From positions 1-32,890 of the forward strand of contig JALULO010000143.1 in the NCBI GenBank assembly GCA_027056215.1: a stretch of 32,890 nt of DNA, written 5' to 3'. Below, in pieces: positions 9,864 through 18,689 of the stretch. The notes beneath the pieces were generated by a model, which had not been told where the DNA came from, searched no databases, and worked only from the letters and a program-made list of their open reading frames with translations. Positions within the stretch are counted from its first letter, which is position 1. Each line of letters starts with the position of its first letter. The stretch is from Campylobacterales bacterium. Its GTDB lineage: Bacteria; Campylobacterota; Campylobacteria; Campylobacterales; QNZT01. Both the position numbers and the translations under genes were made by a program.

Positions 9864-10413
9864 ATTTTCTACCTCTAAATATAGTCTCTTTAGGGGTTAT
9901 GTAAAAATCTGCTTCTATATCGTAACTATCCGTAACAATATCTTTTGTAACACATTTTTTTCGTTGTACAAAAACAACTGTTGGCTTTTTTATCAGTTTT
10001 TCGAAAAATCTATCATACATCCCTTTGCCAAAACCAACTCTTTTACAATCCCCGTCAACCCCTACAACAGGTACTATAATCATATCTACATCTTTTATCT
10101 TCATGTGGCTTTTGGGCGATTCATATATACCATACATGTTACGCGTTAAAGGTAATCTGTATTTTATCATTTTAAAACTTTCTTTCACTATAAAAGGAAC
10201 AAATATCTTACATTTAGATCTATAATCATTCATCATGTTTTTTAAATCAACTTCTATCTTCATCGGTAAATATACCAATATCGATTTAGGCTTTTTCTCT
10301 TTTACCAAACATTCAATAGATCTGGCAATAAGTTTGTCTTCAATATAAAATTTTTTATGTGAAATACGCTTTAAATCACCTAAACAACTTTTTCTAAAAC
10401 TTTTTTTATCCAA
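9814..10413 (-). CDS. 5-formyltetrahydrofolate cyclo-ligase family protein
   Basis: MDKKSFRKSC start, VPVVGVDGDCKRVGFGKGMYDRFFEK matches 5-FCL P-x-x-x-F-D-x-x-G-x-R-(I/L)-G-x-G-x-G-(Y/F)-Y-D. Confidence 0.88.
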   Translation of the reverse strand: MDKKSFRKSCLGDLKRISHKKFYIEDKLIARSIECLVKEKKPKSILVYLPMKIEVDLKNMMNDYRSKCKIFVPFIVKESFKMIKYRLPLTRNMYGIYESPKSHMKIKDVDMIIVPVVGVDGDCKRVGFGKGMYDRFFEKLIKKPTVVFVQRKKCVTKDIVTDSYDIEADFYITPKETIFRGRKYDNRNNHCSWRSTSRW

Positions 10414-10468
10414 AATATAAGCCCCACTCTACTATAATCTTTTTTATTATTTTATCATAAGGATATAT

Positions 10469-11035
10469 ATGTTTACAAAAATAACAATTTTCTTTTTCAT
10501 TTCTATGCTTCTTTTAACTGGATGCGAAAGAAAACATAAAGAAGCACCGGCGAAAGAGCAAGCACCAAAAGTGGAAAAGCAACAAAGCAAAGCACCAAGT
10601 ACGATTACACTACATACAACATCTGGTAAAAATATTTTGCTTACAGCAACACCAAAAGGTATTTTATTTGGAGGTTATGAAGGTAAAGTTGTTATGCTTG
10701 ACTTTTTTGCGACGTGGTGTCCCCCTTGTCGTGCAGAGATACCACACTTAGCAGACATACAAAATGCGTTTAAAGACAAAGTTCAAATCATCGGTATATT
10801 GATGGAAGAGAATAAAGAAGATATCGATATACAAAAATTCGAAAGTGATCTAGGCATCAATTTTCCAGTGGCTAATTCACCAGCTAACTTTTCTCTTTCA
10901 GACGCACTAGGAGGTATCAAAAGTTTACCAACTATGGTTATGTATGATAAAGATGGTAACTATTTTACACACTATGTAGGTGCAGCACCTCAGGAAATGA
11001 TTGAAGCTGACTTAAACAGAGCTATAGCGAAATAA
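10469..11035 (+). CDS. TlpA-like thioredoxin-family lipoprotein
   Basis: Lipobox LLLTGC; VVMLDFFATWCPPCRAEIPHL (WCPPC); SLPTMVMYDKDG. Confidence 0.92.
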   Translation: MFTKITIFFFISMLLLTGCERKHKEAPAKEQAPKVEKQQSKAPSTITLHTTSGKNILLTATPKGILFGGYEGKVVMLDFFATWCPPCRAEIPHLADIQNAFKDKVQIIGILMEENKEDIDIQKFESDLGINFPVANSPANFSLSDALGGIKSLPTMVMYDKDGNYFTHYVGAAPQEMIEADLNRAIAK

Positions 11036-11895
11036 TGTTCAACTTTTTTAAAAAAACTGCACAATCTATAAGAAATATTACACCAGCAAAACAGCAAAAA
11101 ATCTCAAAAGAGCAACTGGAAGAGATTTTACTCGAAGCTGATGTAACCTATGAACTTGTAGAAGAGATTATTTATTATCTGCCGCCCTCTGAAAATGTTT
11201 CAAAAGAAGCACTGCGTAAAGTGCTTTTGAGTTATTTTATAGAACCGATTAAAAGTCAGGAAATTACAGATAAACCATTTGTCGAACTTGTTTTTGGGGT
11301 TAATGGGGCAGGTAAAACAACAACCATCGCCAAACTTGCTTTTAGATACAAAACAAATGGTGAAAGTGTACTTCTTGGAGCAGCTGATACCTTTAGAGCG
11401 GCTGCTATTGCACAACTTCAAACATGGGCCAAAAAGCTAGATATCCCAATCGTAGCAACCAAACAGGGACACGATCCATCTGCTGTTGCTTATGATACCA
11501 TCAGTTCTGCTATTGCAAAAGATATTGACAGAGTCATCATCGATACAGCAGGTCGTCTGCATACACAATCGAATCTTGCAAAAGAGTTACAAAAAATTGT
11601 GCGAATTTGTGATAAAGCAAAAAGCGGTGCTCCACATAGAAAGATTCTTATCCTTGATGGTACACAGGGTAACTCTGCTATCAATCAAGCCCATGCATTT
11701 CATAAGATGATCGGTATCGATGCACTTATCATCACCAAACTTGATGGGACTGCAAAAGGTGGTGCACTTTTTTCTATCGCAAAAGAGATTCAAAAACCTA
11801 TCCTTTTTGTGGGCATAGGAGAAGGTAAGGCAAATCTTATCCCTTTTGTTAAAGAAAATTTTGTAGACTCTTTATTGGATGAAATCTACGCCTAA
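11035..11895 (+). CDS. ftsY: Signal recognition particle receptor FtsY
   Basis: NG domain: GVNGAGKTTTIAKLA, DTFRAAAIAQLQTWA, VIIDTAGRLHTQSNL, ITKLDGTAKGG, GIGEGKANLIPF. Confidence 0.97.
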   Translation: MFNFFKKTAQSIRNITPAKQQKISKEQLEEILLEADVTYELVEEIIYYLPPSENVSKEALRKVLLSYFIEPIKSQEITDKPFVELVFGVNGAGKTTTIAKLAFRYKTNGESVLLGAADTFRAAAIAQLQTWAKKLDIPIVATKQGHDPSAVAYDTISSAIAKDIDRVIIDTAGRLHTQSNLAKELQKIVRICDKAKSGAPHRKILILDGTQGNSAINQAHAFHKMIGIDALIITKLDGTAKGGALFSIAKEIQKPILFVGIGEGKANLIPFVKENFVDSLLDEIYA

Positions 11896-13244
11896 TGGCA
11901 AAGAAAAAATCACTCTTTGAGTGTCAAGCGTGTGGCTACCAAAGTGGCAAGTGGATGGGAAAATGTCCAAATTGCGGTGCATGGGATGAGTTTTTAGAAT
12001 TAAACGAAAACCAACAAGAAGTCCTTAAAGCCACATCTGTCAAAGTTACATCTAAACAAAAAGCTATCCCTATTACAGATATCAAAGAAGAGAGTTTTAG
12101 TAGATTCTCTTCCAATGACAGTGAACTTGATCTGGTTTTAGGTGGTGGCATTGTACCTGGTTCTTTGACGCTTATCGGAGGAAGTCCAGGGGTTGGAAAA
12201 TCAACATTACTTCTAAAAATAGGTGGAAATTTAGCAAAAAGTGATAAAAAAGTACTCTATGTTAGCGGTGAAGAGTCTTTAGGGCAGATCAAAATACGTG
12301 CCAATCGCCTTGATGCCAATCACCAAAAGCTTTATCTACTCTCCGAAATCAAACTTGAAGATGTTTTCAATGAACTTTATAAAGAAGATTTTGAAGTACT
12401 TATCATCGACTCTATCCAAACGCTCTACTCTGAAAAACTGAGCTCTGCTCCCGGAAGTGTTTCACAAGTACGTGAAATTACGTTTAATCTGATGCGTTAT
12501 GGAAAAGATCAAGATGTTGCTATTTTTATCATCGGGCATATCACCAAAGAGGGATCGATAGCGGGTCCTAGGGTATTGGAACATATGGTTGATACGGTTT
12601 TATACTTTGAAGGTGATGCCAATAGAGAACTGCGAATATTGCGTGGTATCAAAAACCGTTTTGGTTCAACCAGTGAAGTGGCGATATTTGAGATGCGTAA
12701 AGAGGGATTGATCAGTGCAAAAGATATCTCTAAAAAATTTTTTAGTCGTGGTGAAGCCGGAATCGGATCTGCAATCACAGTTGTCATGGAAGGTTCACGT
12801 CCTATTGTGTTAGAGGTACAAGCACTTGTTGCACAAAGCGGCTACCCAAACCCCAAACGAAGTGCCACAGGATATGAACTCAATCGTTTAACCATGTTAC
12901 TAGCACTACTGGAGAGAAAGCTTGATTTACCCTTTAATGAATATGATGTTTTTGTCAACATCGCCGGTGGTATTAAAATAGGTGAAACAGCTGCGGATCT
13001 TGCTATCATCGCTGCGATTATCAGTAGTTTTAGAAATCGTGCTGTAAGCAAAGATACGATTTTTGTCGGAGAGGTATCTCTTATAGGGGATATCAGAGAT
13101 ATTTATAATCTTGACATTCGATTAAGAGAGGCAAAAACTCAGGGATTCAAAAGGGCAATTGTGCCAAAATTACCTATAGAAAATATAAAAGATATCAAAT
13201 GTTTTGAAGCAACAGAAGTTTCAAAACTCATTGATTGGATGTAA
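11895..13244 (+). CDS. radA: DNA repair protein RadA
   Basis: N-terminal CQACGYQSGKWMGKCPNCGAW zinc finger; Walker A GGSPGVGKSTLLL; KNRFGSTSEVAIFEM (KNRFG motif); Lon-like C-terminal domain. Confidence 0.98.
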   Translation: MAKKKSLFECQACGYQSGKWMGKCPNCGAWDEFLELNENQQEVLKATSVKVTSKQKAIPITDIKEESFSRFSSNDSELDLVLGGGIVPGSLTLIGGSPGVGKSTLLLKIGGNLAKSDKKVLYVSGEESLGQIKIRANRLDANHQKLYLLSEIKLEDVFNELYKEDFEVLIIDSIQTLYSEKLSSAPGSVSQVREITFNLMRYGKDQDVAIFIIGHITKEGSIAGPRVLEHMVDTVLYFEGDANRELRILRGIKNRFGSTSEVAIFEMRKEGLISAKDISKKFFSRGEAGIGSAITVVMEGSRPIVLEVQALVAQSGYPNPKRSATGYELNRLTMLLALLERKLDLPFNEYDVFVNIAGGIKIGETAADLAIIAAIISSFRNRAVSKDTIFVGEVSLIGDIRDIYNLDIRLREAKTQGFKRAIVPKLPIENIKDIKCFEATEVSKLIDWM

Positions 13245-13253
13245 AGGAAAAAG

Positions 13254-13535
13254 ATGTCAAAAAATGCTTGTATCAAAGCTTATCACGAAATGGAAGAGAG
13301 ATATTCAAAACTCATACTCGAATACCATGATTTAGAACAAAAAGAAAACATTTTTAATGCTGCAAATGATATGATTAAAAAATATAATATTTATCCCACT
13401 AAAATCATCACACCTAAAGGAGAATTCCAAGGTGATTTTTGTTTAGAATTTCACGATGATTACGATAGAGACTCTTTAGCTTTTTTTGAAGACTTAATCA
13501 GAACACTCAATGTTGATCATTGTGAATTAGGCTAA
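13254..13535 (+). CDS. Conserved-looking hypothetical protein, 93 aa
   Basis: ORF starting 9 nt after radA with an AAAGGAAAAAG-type ribosome binding site; no family recognised. Confidence 0.7.
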   Translation: MSKNACIKAYHEMEERYSKLILEYHDLEQKENIFNAANDMIKKYNIYPTKIITPKGEFQGDFCLEFHDDYDRDSLAFFEDLIRTLNVDHCELG

Positions 13536-13552
13536 TATGAGTACACGATAAC

Positions 13553-14275
13553 GTGAAAAGAGGTCTTTTAGATTTAACACTTTTGTATTGTGGGTGTTAC
13601 TGGTTTGTGACATTCACAGTGACTGTATTACTCACTTGGGTAATCGGTCTTGTGATGCATGCATCAATTCTATCTATAACTTTGTTTATGATAGGTGTAA
13701 TTGCTTTTATCTGGGTAAGTTGGCTTTACTTTGTCAAGCTTGGTGCAGAATATCGTAAAGACTTTTTCAAACTTCTTGAGAAAAAAGGTGTTAAAGATGC
13801 GAAACTAGAGTGTCCGGAAATCAAAGCTTTTCAAGTTCCAAAAGTCACCCAAAAATGTCCACGTCAACGCAAAAAAGATGCACCTATGGCATACACAATC
13901 TCTTTCTTCTATCTGTGTAAAGAGTCAATCACTATCTATACAAAATGTGCACATTTCCATATCTTTAAAGTAGAAAAAGCAAAAGTTCCAGGTTCTATAT
14001 TTATCCCAAAATATAAAAACAAAGAAGCTTGTGGCGATATTTTAGAGTATTATTATTACTATATTCAGCGTGTGGAATTTGCAAATAATGAGATTGTTTT
14101 TTATTTTGCAGATGGATCATCAAAATCATTTCCTGTGGCGAAGAAACAAGCCACACCTATCATCAAAGAGATACGAAGTCACTTACGCGCAACGGCGCAA
14201 CGTAAGATGCTACACGGTTATAGAGAACCCCTCGATGTCAGGGTACATGGTCGTGTCAAACATACTAAGGAATGA
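13553..14275 (+). CDS. Hypothetical membrane protein, 240 aa (GTG start)
   Basis: Two N-terminal TM helices and a basic soluble C-terminal domain; GTG start after AAGAGG-like region, follows the preceding ORF by 17 nt. Confidence 0.75.
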   Translation: MKRGLLDLTLLYCGCYWFVTFTVTVLLTWVIGLVMHASILSITLFMIGVIAFIWVSWLYFVKLGAEYRKDFFKLLEKKGVKDAKLECPEIKAFQVPKVTQKCPRQRKKDAPMAYTISFFYLCKESITIYTKCAHFHIFKVEKAKVPGSIFIPKYKNKEACGDILEYYYYYIQRVEFANNEIVFYFADGSSKSFPVAKKQATPIIKEIRSHLRATAQRKMLHGYREPLDVRVHGRVKHTKE

Positions 14276-14293
14276 TACTTTTACATCATTCCT
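14268..14293. terminator. Candidate hairpin between convergent genes
   Basis: AGGAATGAT (14268-14276), 8 nt loop, ATCATTCCT (14285-14293): perfect 9 bp stem in the convergent gap. No strong T-run. Confidence 0.4.
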
Positions 14294-14301
14294 CGGTACA
14301 C

Positions 14302-15510
14302 TTAATGTAATTCTTCGTTAAGTTTCACTTCTCTCGTACTTCTAAACCCTTTGATTTCACCGGTGATACTATCTTGTCTGAAATGAATCCCATTTAGTCC
14401 AGCCAATGTAGCACCTTTAAAAATATCTGTATCCGCACCATCCCATTGAGGATTTGCTTCTTTTATTTTGTTATATTCATCCGTATCGATTAAAACTTTT
14501 GTACCTGCCAATATAGCAACTCCTGCATCTACGATACAACCATCACCCAAAGGAATACCCGTAACCGAGTTTGCTCCTAGAAGCGTATTTTGACCGATAG
14601 AGATAGGATTGCCATCAGTTCCACTTAAAACACCAAGGATACTTGCTCCACCACCAACGTCACTACCGCTTCCAACGATTGCAGAAGAGCTGATACGCCC
14701 TTCTACCATAACAGGACCTGTTGTACCTGCATTGAAGTTGATATAACTAGCACCTGGCATAACCGTTGTTCCAGGGGCTAGCTGTGCACCCATACGAACT
14801 TTACTAGCATCAAGGATTCTGGTATTGTCAGCTGGTATGATATGTTGTAAAAATCTAGGAAATTTATCAACAGAGTCGATCTGAGGATACATCCCATCTA
14901 CCTTTAATGAGATCTCATTTTCTCTAAGCCATGAGAGTTCAATCGGCATATTGCCACTCCATGCGACATTTTCAAGTATACCAAATGCACCATTGAGATT
15001 GATTTTACGTAAAGCTGCTTTACCTGTTGAAAGAGCATAAAGCTTAAGATAAACACTCTCAACAGATTTTGGTGCATCATCTTCAAAAACAAATACTACT
15101 TTAAAAGATTGTGCATCATCTACAACATTGGATTCAAACAAATCAGCGATTGCTTTAATAAGCTGTACATTTTTATGTGCATCACCTGTCGCTTCAGCTA
15201 TATATGGAGCAAAAAGCGCCATTGCATTATGCACAAATTCTTTAGAAATATTTGCAATAAATTCACTTCCACTACTATCAATTTCTATACCACTCTCTTG
15301 TAGTGCTGCCATAAAGACAGCAGCAGAACCATAGTTTTCATTCCAGTTTATAACAGGATATGTAGCCTGCAATATTTTTTCAGAATTTAACTGTCCTCTA
15401 TCTACTCTTGCGATACCAAATCCAATAGGATCCCTATAAGTGTCATTTTTTTTATAATCCTCAACAAACTGCGCAAACGCTTCTGTCGAATCAAGTGCTT
15501 TTATTGCCAT
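14302..15510 (-). CDS. dapD: 2,3,4,5-tetrahydropyridine-2,6-dicarboxylate N-succinyltransferase, long type
   Basis: Left-handed beta-helix region ILDASKVRMGAQLAPGTTVMPGASYINFNAGTTGPVMVEGRISSSAIVGSGSDVGGGASILGVLSG. Confidence 0.92.
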   Translation of the reverse strand: MAIKALDSTEAFAQFVEDYKKNDTYRDPIGFGIARVDRGQLNSEKILQATYPVINWNENYGSAAVFMAALQESGIEIDSSGSEFIANISKEFVHNAMALFAPYIAEATGDAHKNVQLIKAIADLFESNVVDDAQSFKVVFVFEDDAPKSVESVYLKLYALSTGKAALRKINLNGAFGILENVAWSGNMPIELSWLRENEISLKVDGMYPQIDSVDKFPRFLQHIIPADNTRILDASKVRMGAQLAPGTTVMPGASYINFNAGTTGPVMVEGRISSSAIVGSGSDVGGGASILGVLSGTDGNPISIGQNTLLGANSVTGIPLGDGCIVDAGVAILAGTKVLIDTDEYNKIKEANPQWDGADTDIFKGATLAGLNGIHFRQDSITGEIKGFRSTREVKLNEELH

Positions 15511-15513
15511 ACA

Positions 15514-16968
15514 TTATCTCCTTTTGTTATGATTTCGATTTCTATCACCGCCACGACTATCACCATCACGTCTACGTTTATTATGACCTCTATTGTTGTA
15601 ACCACGATTACGACTTTTGCCTCTTTTTTTGCCATCATCATTTTTAAATCGTTCAAAAAGACGTTCTACCTCAGCACTGTTCATGCCTATCTTATCGGAT
15701 CCAGCAATGTCGTTTGCGCTATACATTAAAGAAGCTAGTTTAAGTGCTATATCTTCATCAACAAACTCTTTTTTCAAATCATCTACAAAATCTCTAGCAA
15801 GATCACTGATCTCTTGTTTAGCTACTTTATCCAGCATCGAACTTTTTTGACGCATTTGAACATCTGCAATATTAGGAATCACTTTTGATTCAAGCTGACT
15901 TCCAACATTTTTTTGAATCTTTTTCAAAGAGTTAAATTCATGCGGTGTTACAATCGAGATTGCAAGTCCATCTTTACCCGCACGTCCGGTTCTACCGATA
16001 CGATGAACATAACTTTCAGAGTCAAATGGTATATGATAGTTAAAAACATGGGTAACATTTTGAACATCTAAACCACGCGCTGCCACATCTGTTGCAATCA
16101 AAATCTCAAGATCATTACGTTTAAATGCACGGATTACCTCTTCTCTTTGACGCTGTTCCATATCTCCGTGTAAACCTTTGGCAGAATACCCTTTTGAAGA
16201 AAGAAATGTACTCAAACGATCTACCTCTCTTTTGGTACGACAAAAGACGATTGATTTATCAGGATTTTTAAAATCCATCAAACGAATCAAAGCATCATCT
16301 CTCTCACTTTCTTTAACAACATAATAATTTTGCTTGATATTAACATTGGTTACCTCATTTTTGGTGATGGTTACAAACTCTGGTCGGTAAAGAATCGTTT
16401 TAGAAAGTTCTCTGATAGCAGGAGGCATAGTCGCTGAGAACATAAGTGTTTGGCGTGGTGCATCAAAATAGGTAAAAATCTCTTTGATATCATCTAAAAA
16501 TCCCATATCCAGCATCTCATCAGCTTCATCTAAAACAACAAATTTTGGTTCGATGTTGATTTGACCATTGCTCAAAAGATCTAAAAAACGCCCTGGTGTT
16601 GCAACAACTACCGCTGCATTTTTAACATGTTTGATCTGTCTTGTGTAAGAACTTCCACCATATACTGTGGCAGTATTGATTCCAAGATACTTACCAAAAC
16701 GAAAAATTTCATCACTTACTTGTGTCGCTAACTCTCTAGTTGGCACAATTACAACTGCTTCGACACCGCCATCCAGTGAAAGCATATTTAAAATCGGTAA
16801 ACCAAACGCTGCTGTTTTACCCGTTCCTGTATGCGCTTGTGCTACGATATCTTTTCCCTCTAAAACGATAGGCATCGCTTCTTTCTGTACAGGACTAGGC
16901 TCTTTAAAGCCAGCATCATCAATCGCCTTTTGCAATTGATCTTTAAAGTTAAATTCTTTAAATGTCAT
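15514..16968 (-). CDS. DEAD-box ATP-dependent RNA helicase
   Basis: Q motif, AHTGTGKTAAFGLPIL, PTRELATQV, VLDEADEMLDMGF, FSATMP, HRIGRTGRAGKDG, and an RG/N-rich basic C-terminal tail. Confidence 0.97.
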   Translation of the reverse strand: MTFKEFNFKDQLQKAIDDAGFKEPSPVQKEAMPIVLEGKDIVAQAHTGTGKTAAFGLPILNMLSLDGGVEAVVIVPTRELATQVSDEIFRFGKYLGINTATVYGGSSYTRQIKHVKNAAVVVATPGRFLDLLSNGQINIEPKFVVLDEADEMLDMGFLDDIKEIFTYFDAPRQTLMFSATMPPAIRELSKTILYRPEFVTITKNEVTNVNIKQNYYVVKESERDDALIRLMDFKNPDKSIVFCRTKREVDRLSTFLSSKGYSAKGLHGDMEQRQREEVIRAFKRNDLEILIATDVAARGLDVQNVTHVFNYHIPFDSESYVHRIGRTGRAGKDGLAISIVTPHEFNSLKKIQKNVGSQLESKVIPNIADVQMRQKSSMLDKVAKQEISDLARDFVDDLKKEFVDEDIALKLASLMYSANDIAGSDKIGMNSAEVERLFERFKNDDGKKRGKSRNRGYNNRGHNKRRRDGDSRGGDRNRNHNKRR

Positions 16969-17225
16969 TCATTCTCATTTCATGTTTGATACTGTGATAA
17001 ATCATATTATTTTACAATTGTTAACGTGTTTTATCGCTTTTGCATACACAAATATTTTGCTCTATAGTTCGTATCAAGTTTATATTTTTAATCTCATCTA
17101 AAACACTTAAGTATCCCAGATAGTTAAAAAAGAACCTAGGAAATGTATGCTGTATCTTAGAAGGTGCGCGATTATATCTAAATTTTTATGAAATTCATAC
17201 TAATTTAATCTTAATTTTTAAATTA

Positions 17226-18689
17226 TTATTTTTGAAAGACTTTTTTAAATGAAAACCTATTTTTACTTCGTAATAACGCCAGCTTCTCTTTACACTCTAA
17301 ATAGTATTGACCATTAGGGAAATGGTACAAATACGATTCATAGGCTGCGATTGTATTATGTTCACAAGCTTCATACCATACTTTATTATCATGCACTTTT
17401 ACATGTTGTTCACGAATGATAGTATCTATCATTTTGATCGCTTCTTGTTGAAATAGACCACTAGGATAGCTACTAAGATAATTTTCAAAAGATTCTTTGG
17501 TATGCTGCATTTTAGCTTTCATCCAAAACATAGTCTCTTTTTCAATAGCTTGTCGTACAGTGAGTATACCTTTGTAAGAGGGATCATCTAAATTGTGTAA
17601 ATATGATAGCGAATCGGGTACGGAGGTCAGATTGTTTTTATCAATCAGTAAGACTTTTAAGGTATGCATATTTCCTATGCTCTCTGGTAAACTTATGAGC
17701 TTATTGTTACCCACGTCTAACTTAACCAAATGTTGCAATTGGCTGATATTTTGAGGCAATGTTGAGAGTCGATTCCATCGAGCCACTAATAATTCAAGAT
17801 TTTCAAACTCTTCGATCCATGAAGGTAACTGCGTCAACGAATTTCCCAAAAGTGTCAATCTTTTAAGAGATTTCAATCCTCTTAGTGACTCAGGCAAATG
17901 ATCAAAAGCATTATAGCTGATATTTAAACTCTCCAACTGTGTTAAATTTCCTATAGAATCAGGTAATTGACTCAAAGCATTATTGTCTATTGTCAACTCT
18001 TTAAGATCAGATAGGTTTCCAATCCATTCAGGTAATTTTTTCAATGGATTATTGCTAATTTTTAACTTCTTTATAGAGGTAAGATTCTGCATCCACATAG
18101 GTAAAGTATCAAGATTGTTGTTACTAATATATAATGCATCTAGGTTTTTGAGATTTTCTATCGTCGAGGGGAAAAATATCAATCTATTATTACTGATATA
18201 AAACTCTTTTAAATTTATAAGTTTACTCATCGATTGGGGTATATTTCTTAATTTATTGGAGCCAAGATCAAGCTTTGTCAATTTCTCTAAATCACCAATC
18301 CACTCAGGTAACTGTGACAATGTGTTCTTATAAAGACTAAGTTCTTCTAAGTTTTCTAAGTTTTGAATCCATGTAGGTACAACTTCTAGCATATTTGAAC
18401 CCAAATCAAGAGAAATCAGGTTTTTTAACTCCCCTAAGACTTCCGGCAAATAAGTTAATTCACAATTAGATAAATCTAACTTTTTAAGCGTTCCGAGTGC
18501 ATATAAATCCCTTGGTAAACGTCTCTCTGCTATATGATGTTTATCTGCCCAGATCATTAACTGTTTGATATTATTAGAAATTGTGGCAGGTGTTGATTTA
18601 TGAGAAAGTACCTTTTGAATATTATCAAGATATACATCATAATTGTCAAACCTTTCTAATAACTGAATATATGTTTTTTCAATTGTCAT
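17226..18689 (-). CDS. Cytoplasmic leucine-rich-repeat protein, 487 aa, with two C-terminal YLxxYPxG repeats
   Basis: Thirteen contiguous 23-aa repeats of LxxLxLxxNxLxxLPxxIxxLxx; no signal peptide; C-terminal pair FENYLSSYPSGLFQQEA / YESYLYHFPNGQYYLEC. Confidence 0.93.
   Translation of the reverse strand: MTIEKTYIQLLERFDNYDVYLDNIQKVLSHKSTPATISNNIKQLMIWADKHHIAERRLPRDLYALGTLKKLDLSNCELTYLPEVLGELKNLISLDLGSNMLEVVPTWIQNLENLEELSLYKNTLSQLPEWIGDLEKLTKLDLGSNKLRNIPQSMSKLINLKEFYISNNRLIFFPSTIENLKNLDALYISNNNLDTLPMWMQNLTSIKKLKISNNPLKKLPEWIGNLSDLKELTIDNNALSQLPDSIGNLTQLESLNISYNAFDHLPESLRGLKSLKRLTLLGNSLTQLPSWIEEFENLELLVARWNRLSTLPQNISQLQHLVKLDVGNNKLISLPESIGNMHTLKVLLIDKNNLTSVPDSLSYLHNLDDPSYKGILTVRQAIEKETMFWMKAKMQHTKESFENYLSSYPSGLFQQEAIKMIDTIIREQHVKVHDNKVWYEACEHNTIAAYESYLYHFPNGQYYLECKEKLALLRSKNRFSFKKVFQK
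17592..18488 (-). repeat. 13 x 69 bp coding LRR array (protein-level repeat)
   Basis: Residues 68-366 split exactly into 13 units of 23 aa, from LKKLDLSNCELTYLPEVLGELKN to LKVLLIDKNNLTSVPDSLSYLHN. Confidence 0.9.

Noticed and set aside
9451-10149. 232 aa plus-strand ORF rich in Ser/Phe
   Set aside because: It is antisense to the Lys/Glu-rich coiled coil of rny and to 5-FCL; Ser/Phe-rich composition is the expected mirror of that codon content.
15529-15850. Thr/Ile- and Ser-rich plus-strand ORFs opposite the helicase tail
   Set aside because: Antisense to the RG/N-rich low-complexity tail of the DEAD-box helicase.
17592-18488. 69 bp periodicity considered as a CRISPR or DNA satellite
   Set aside because: The periodicity is due to 23-aa protein repeats with diverged nucleotide sequence; there are no identical repeats with spacers.
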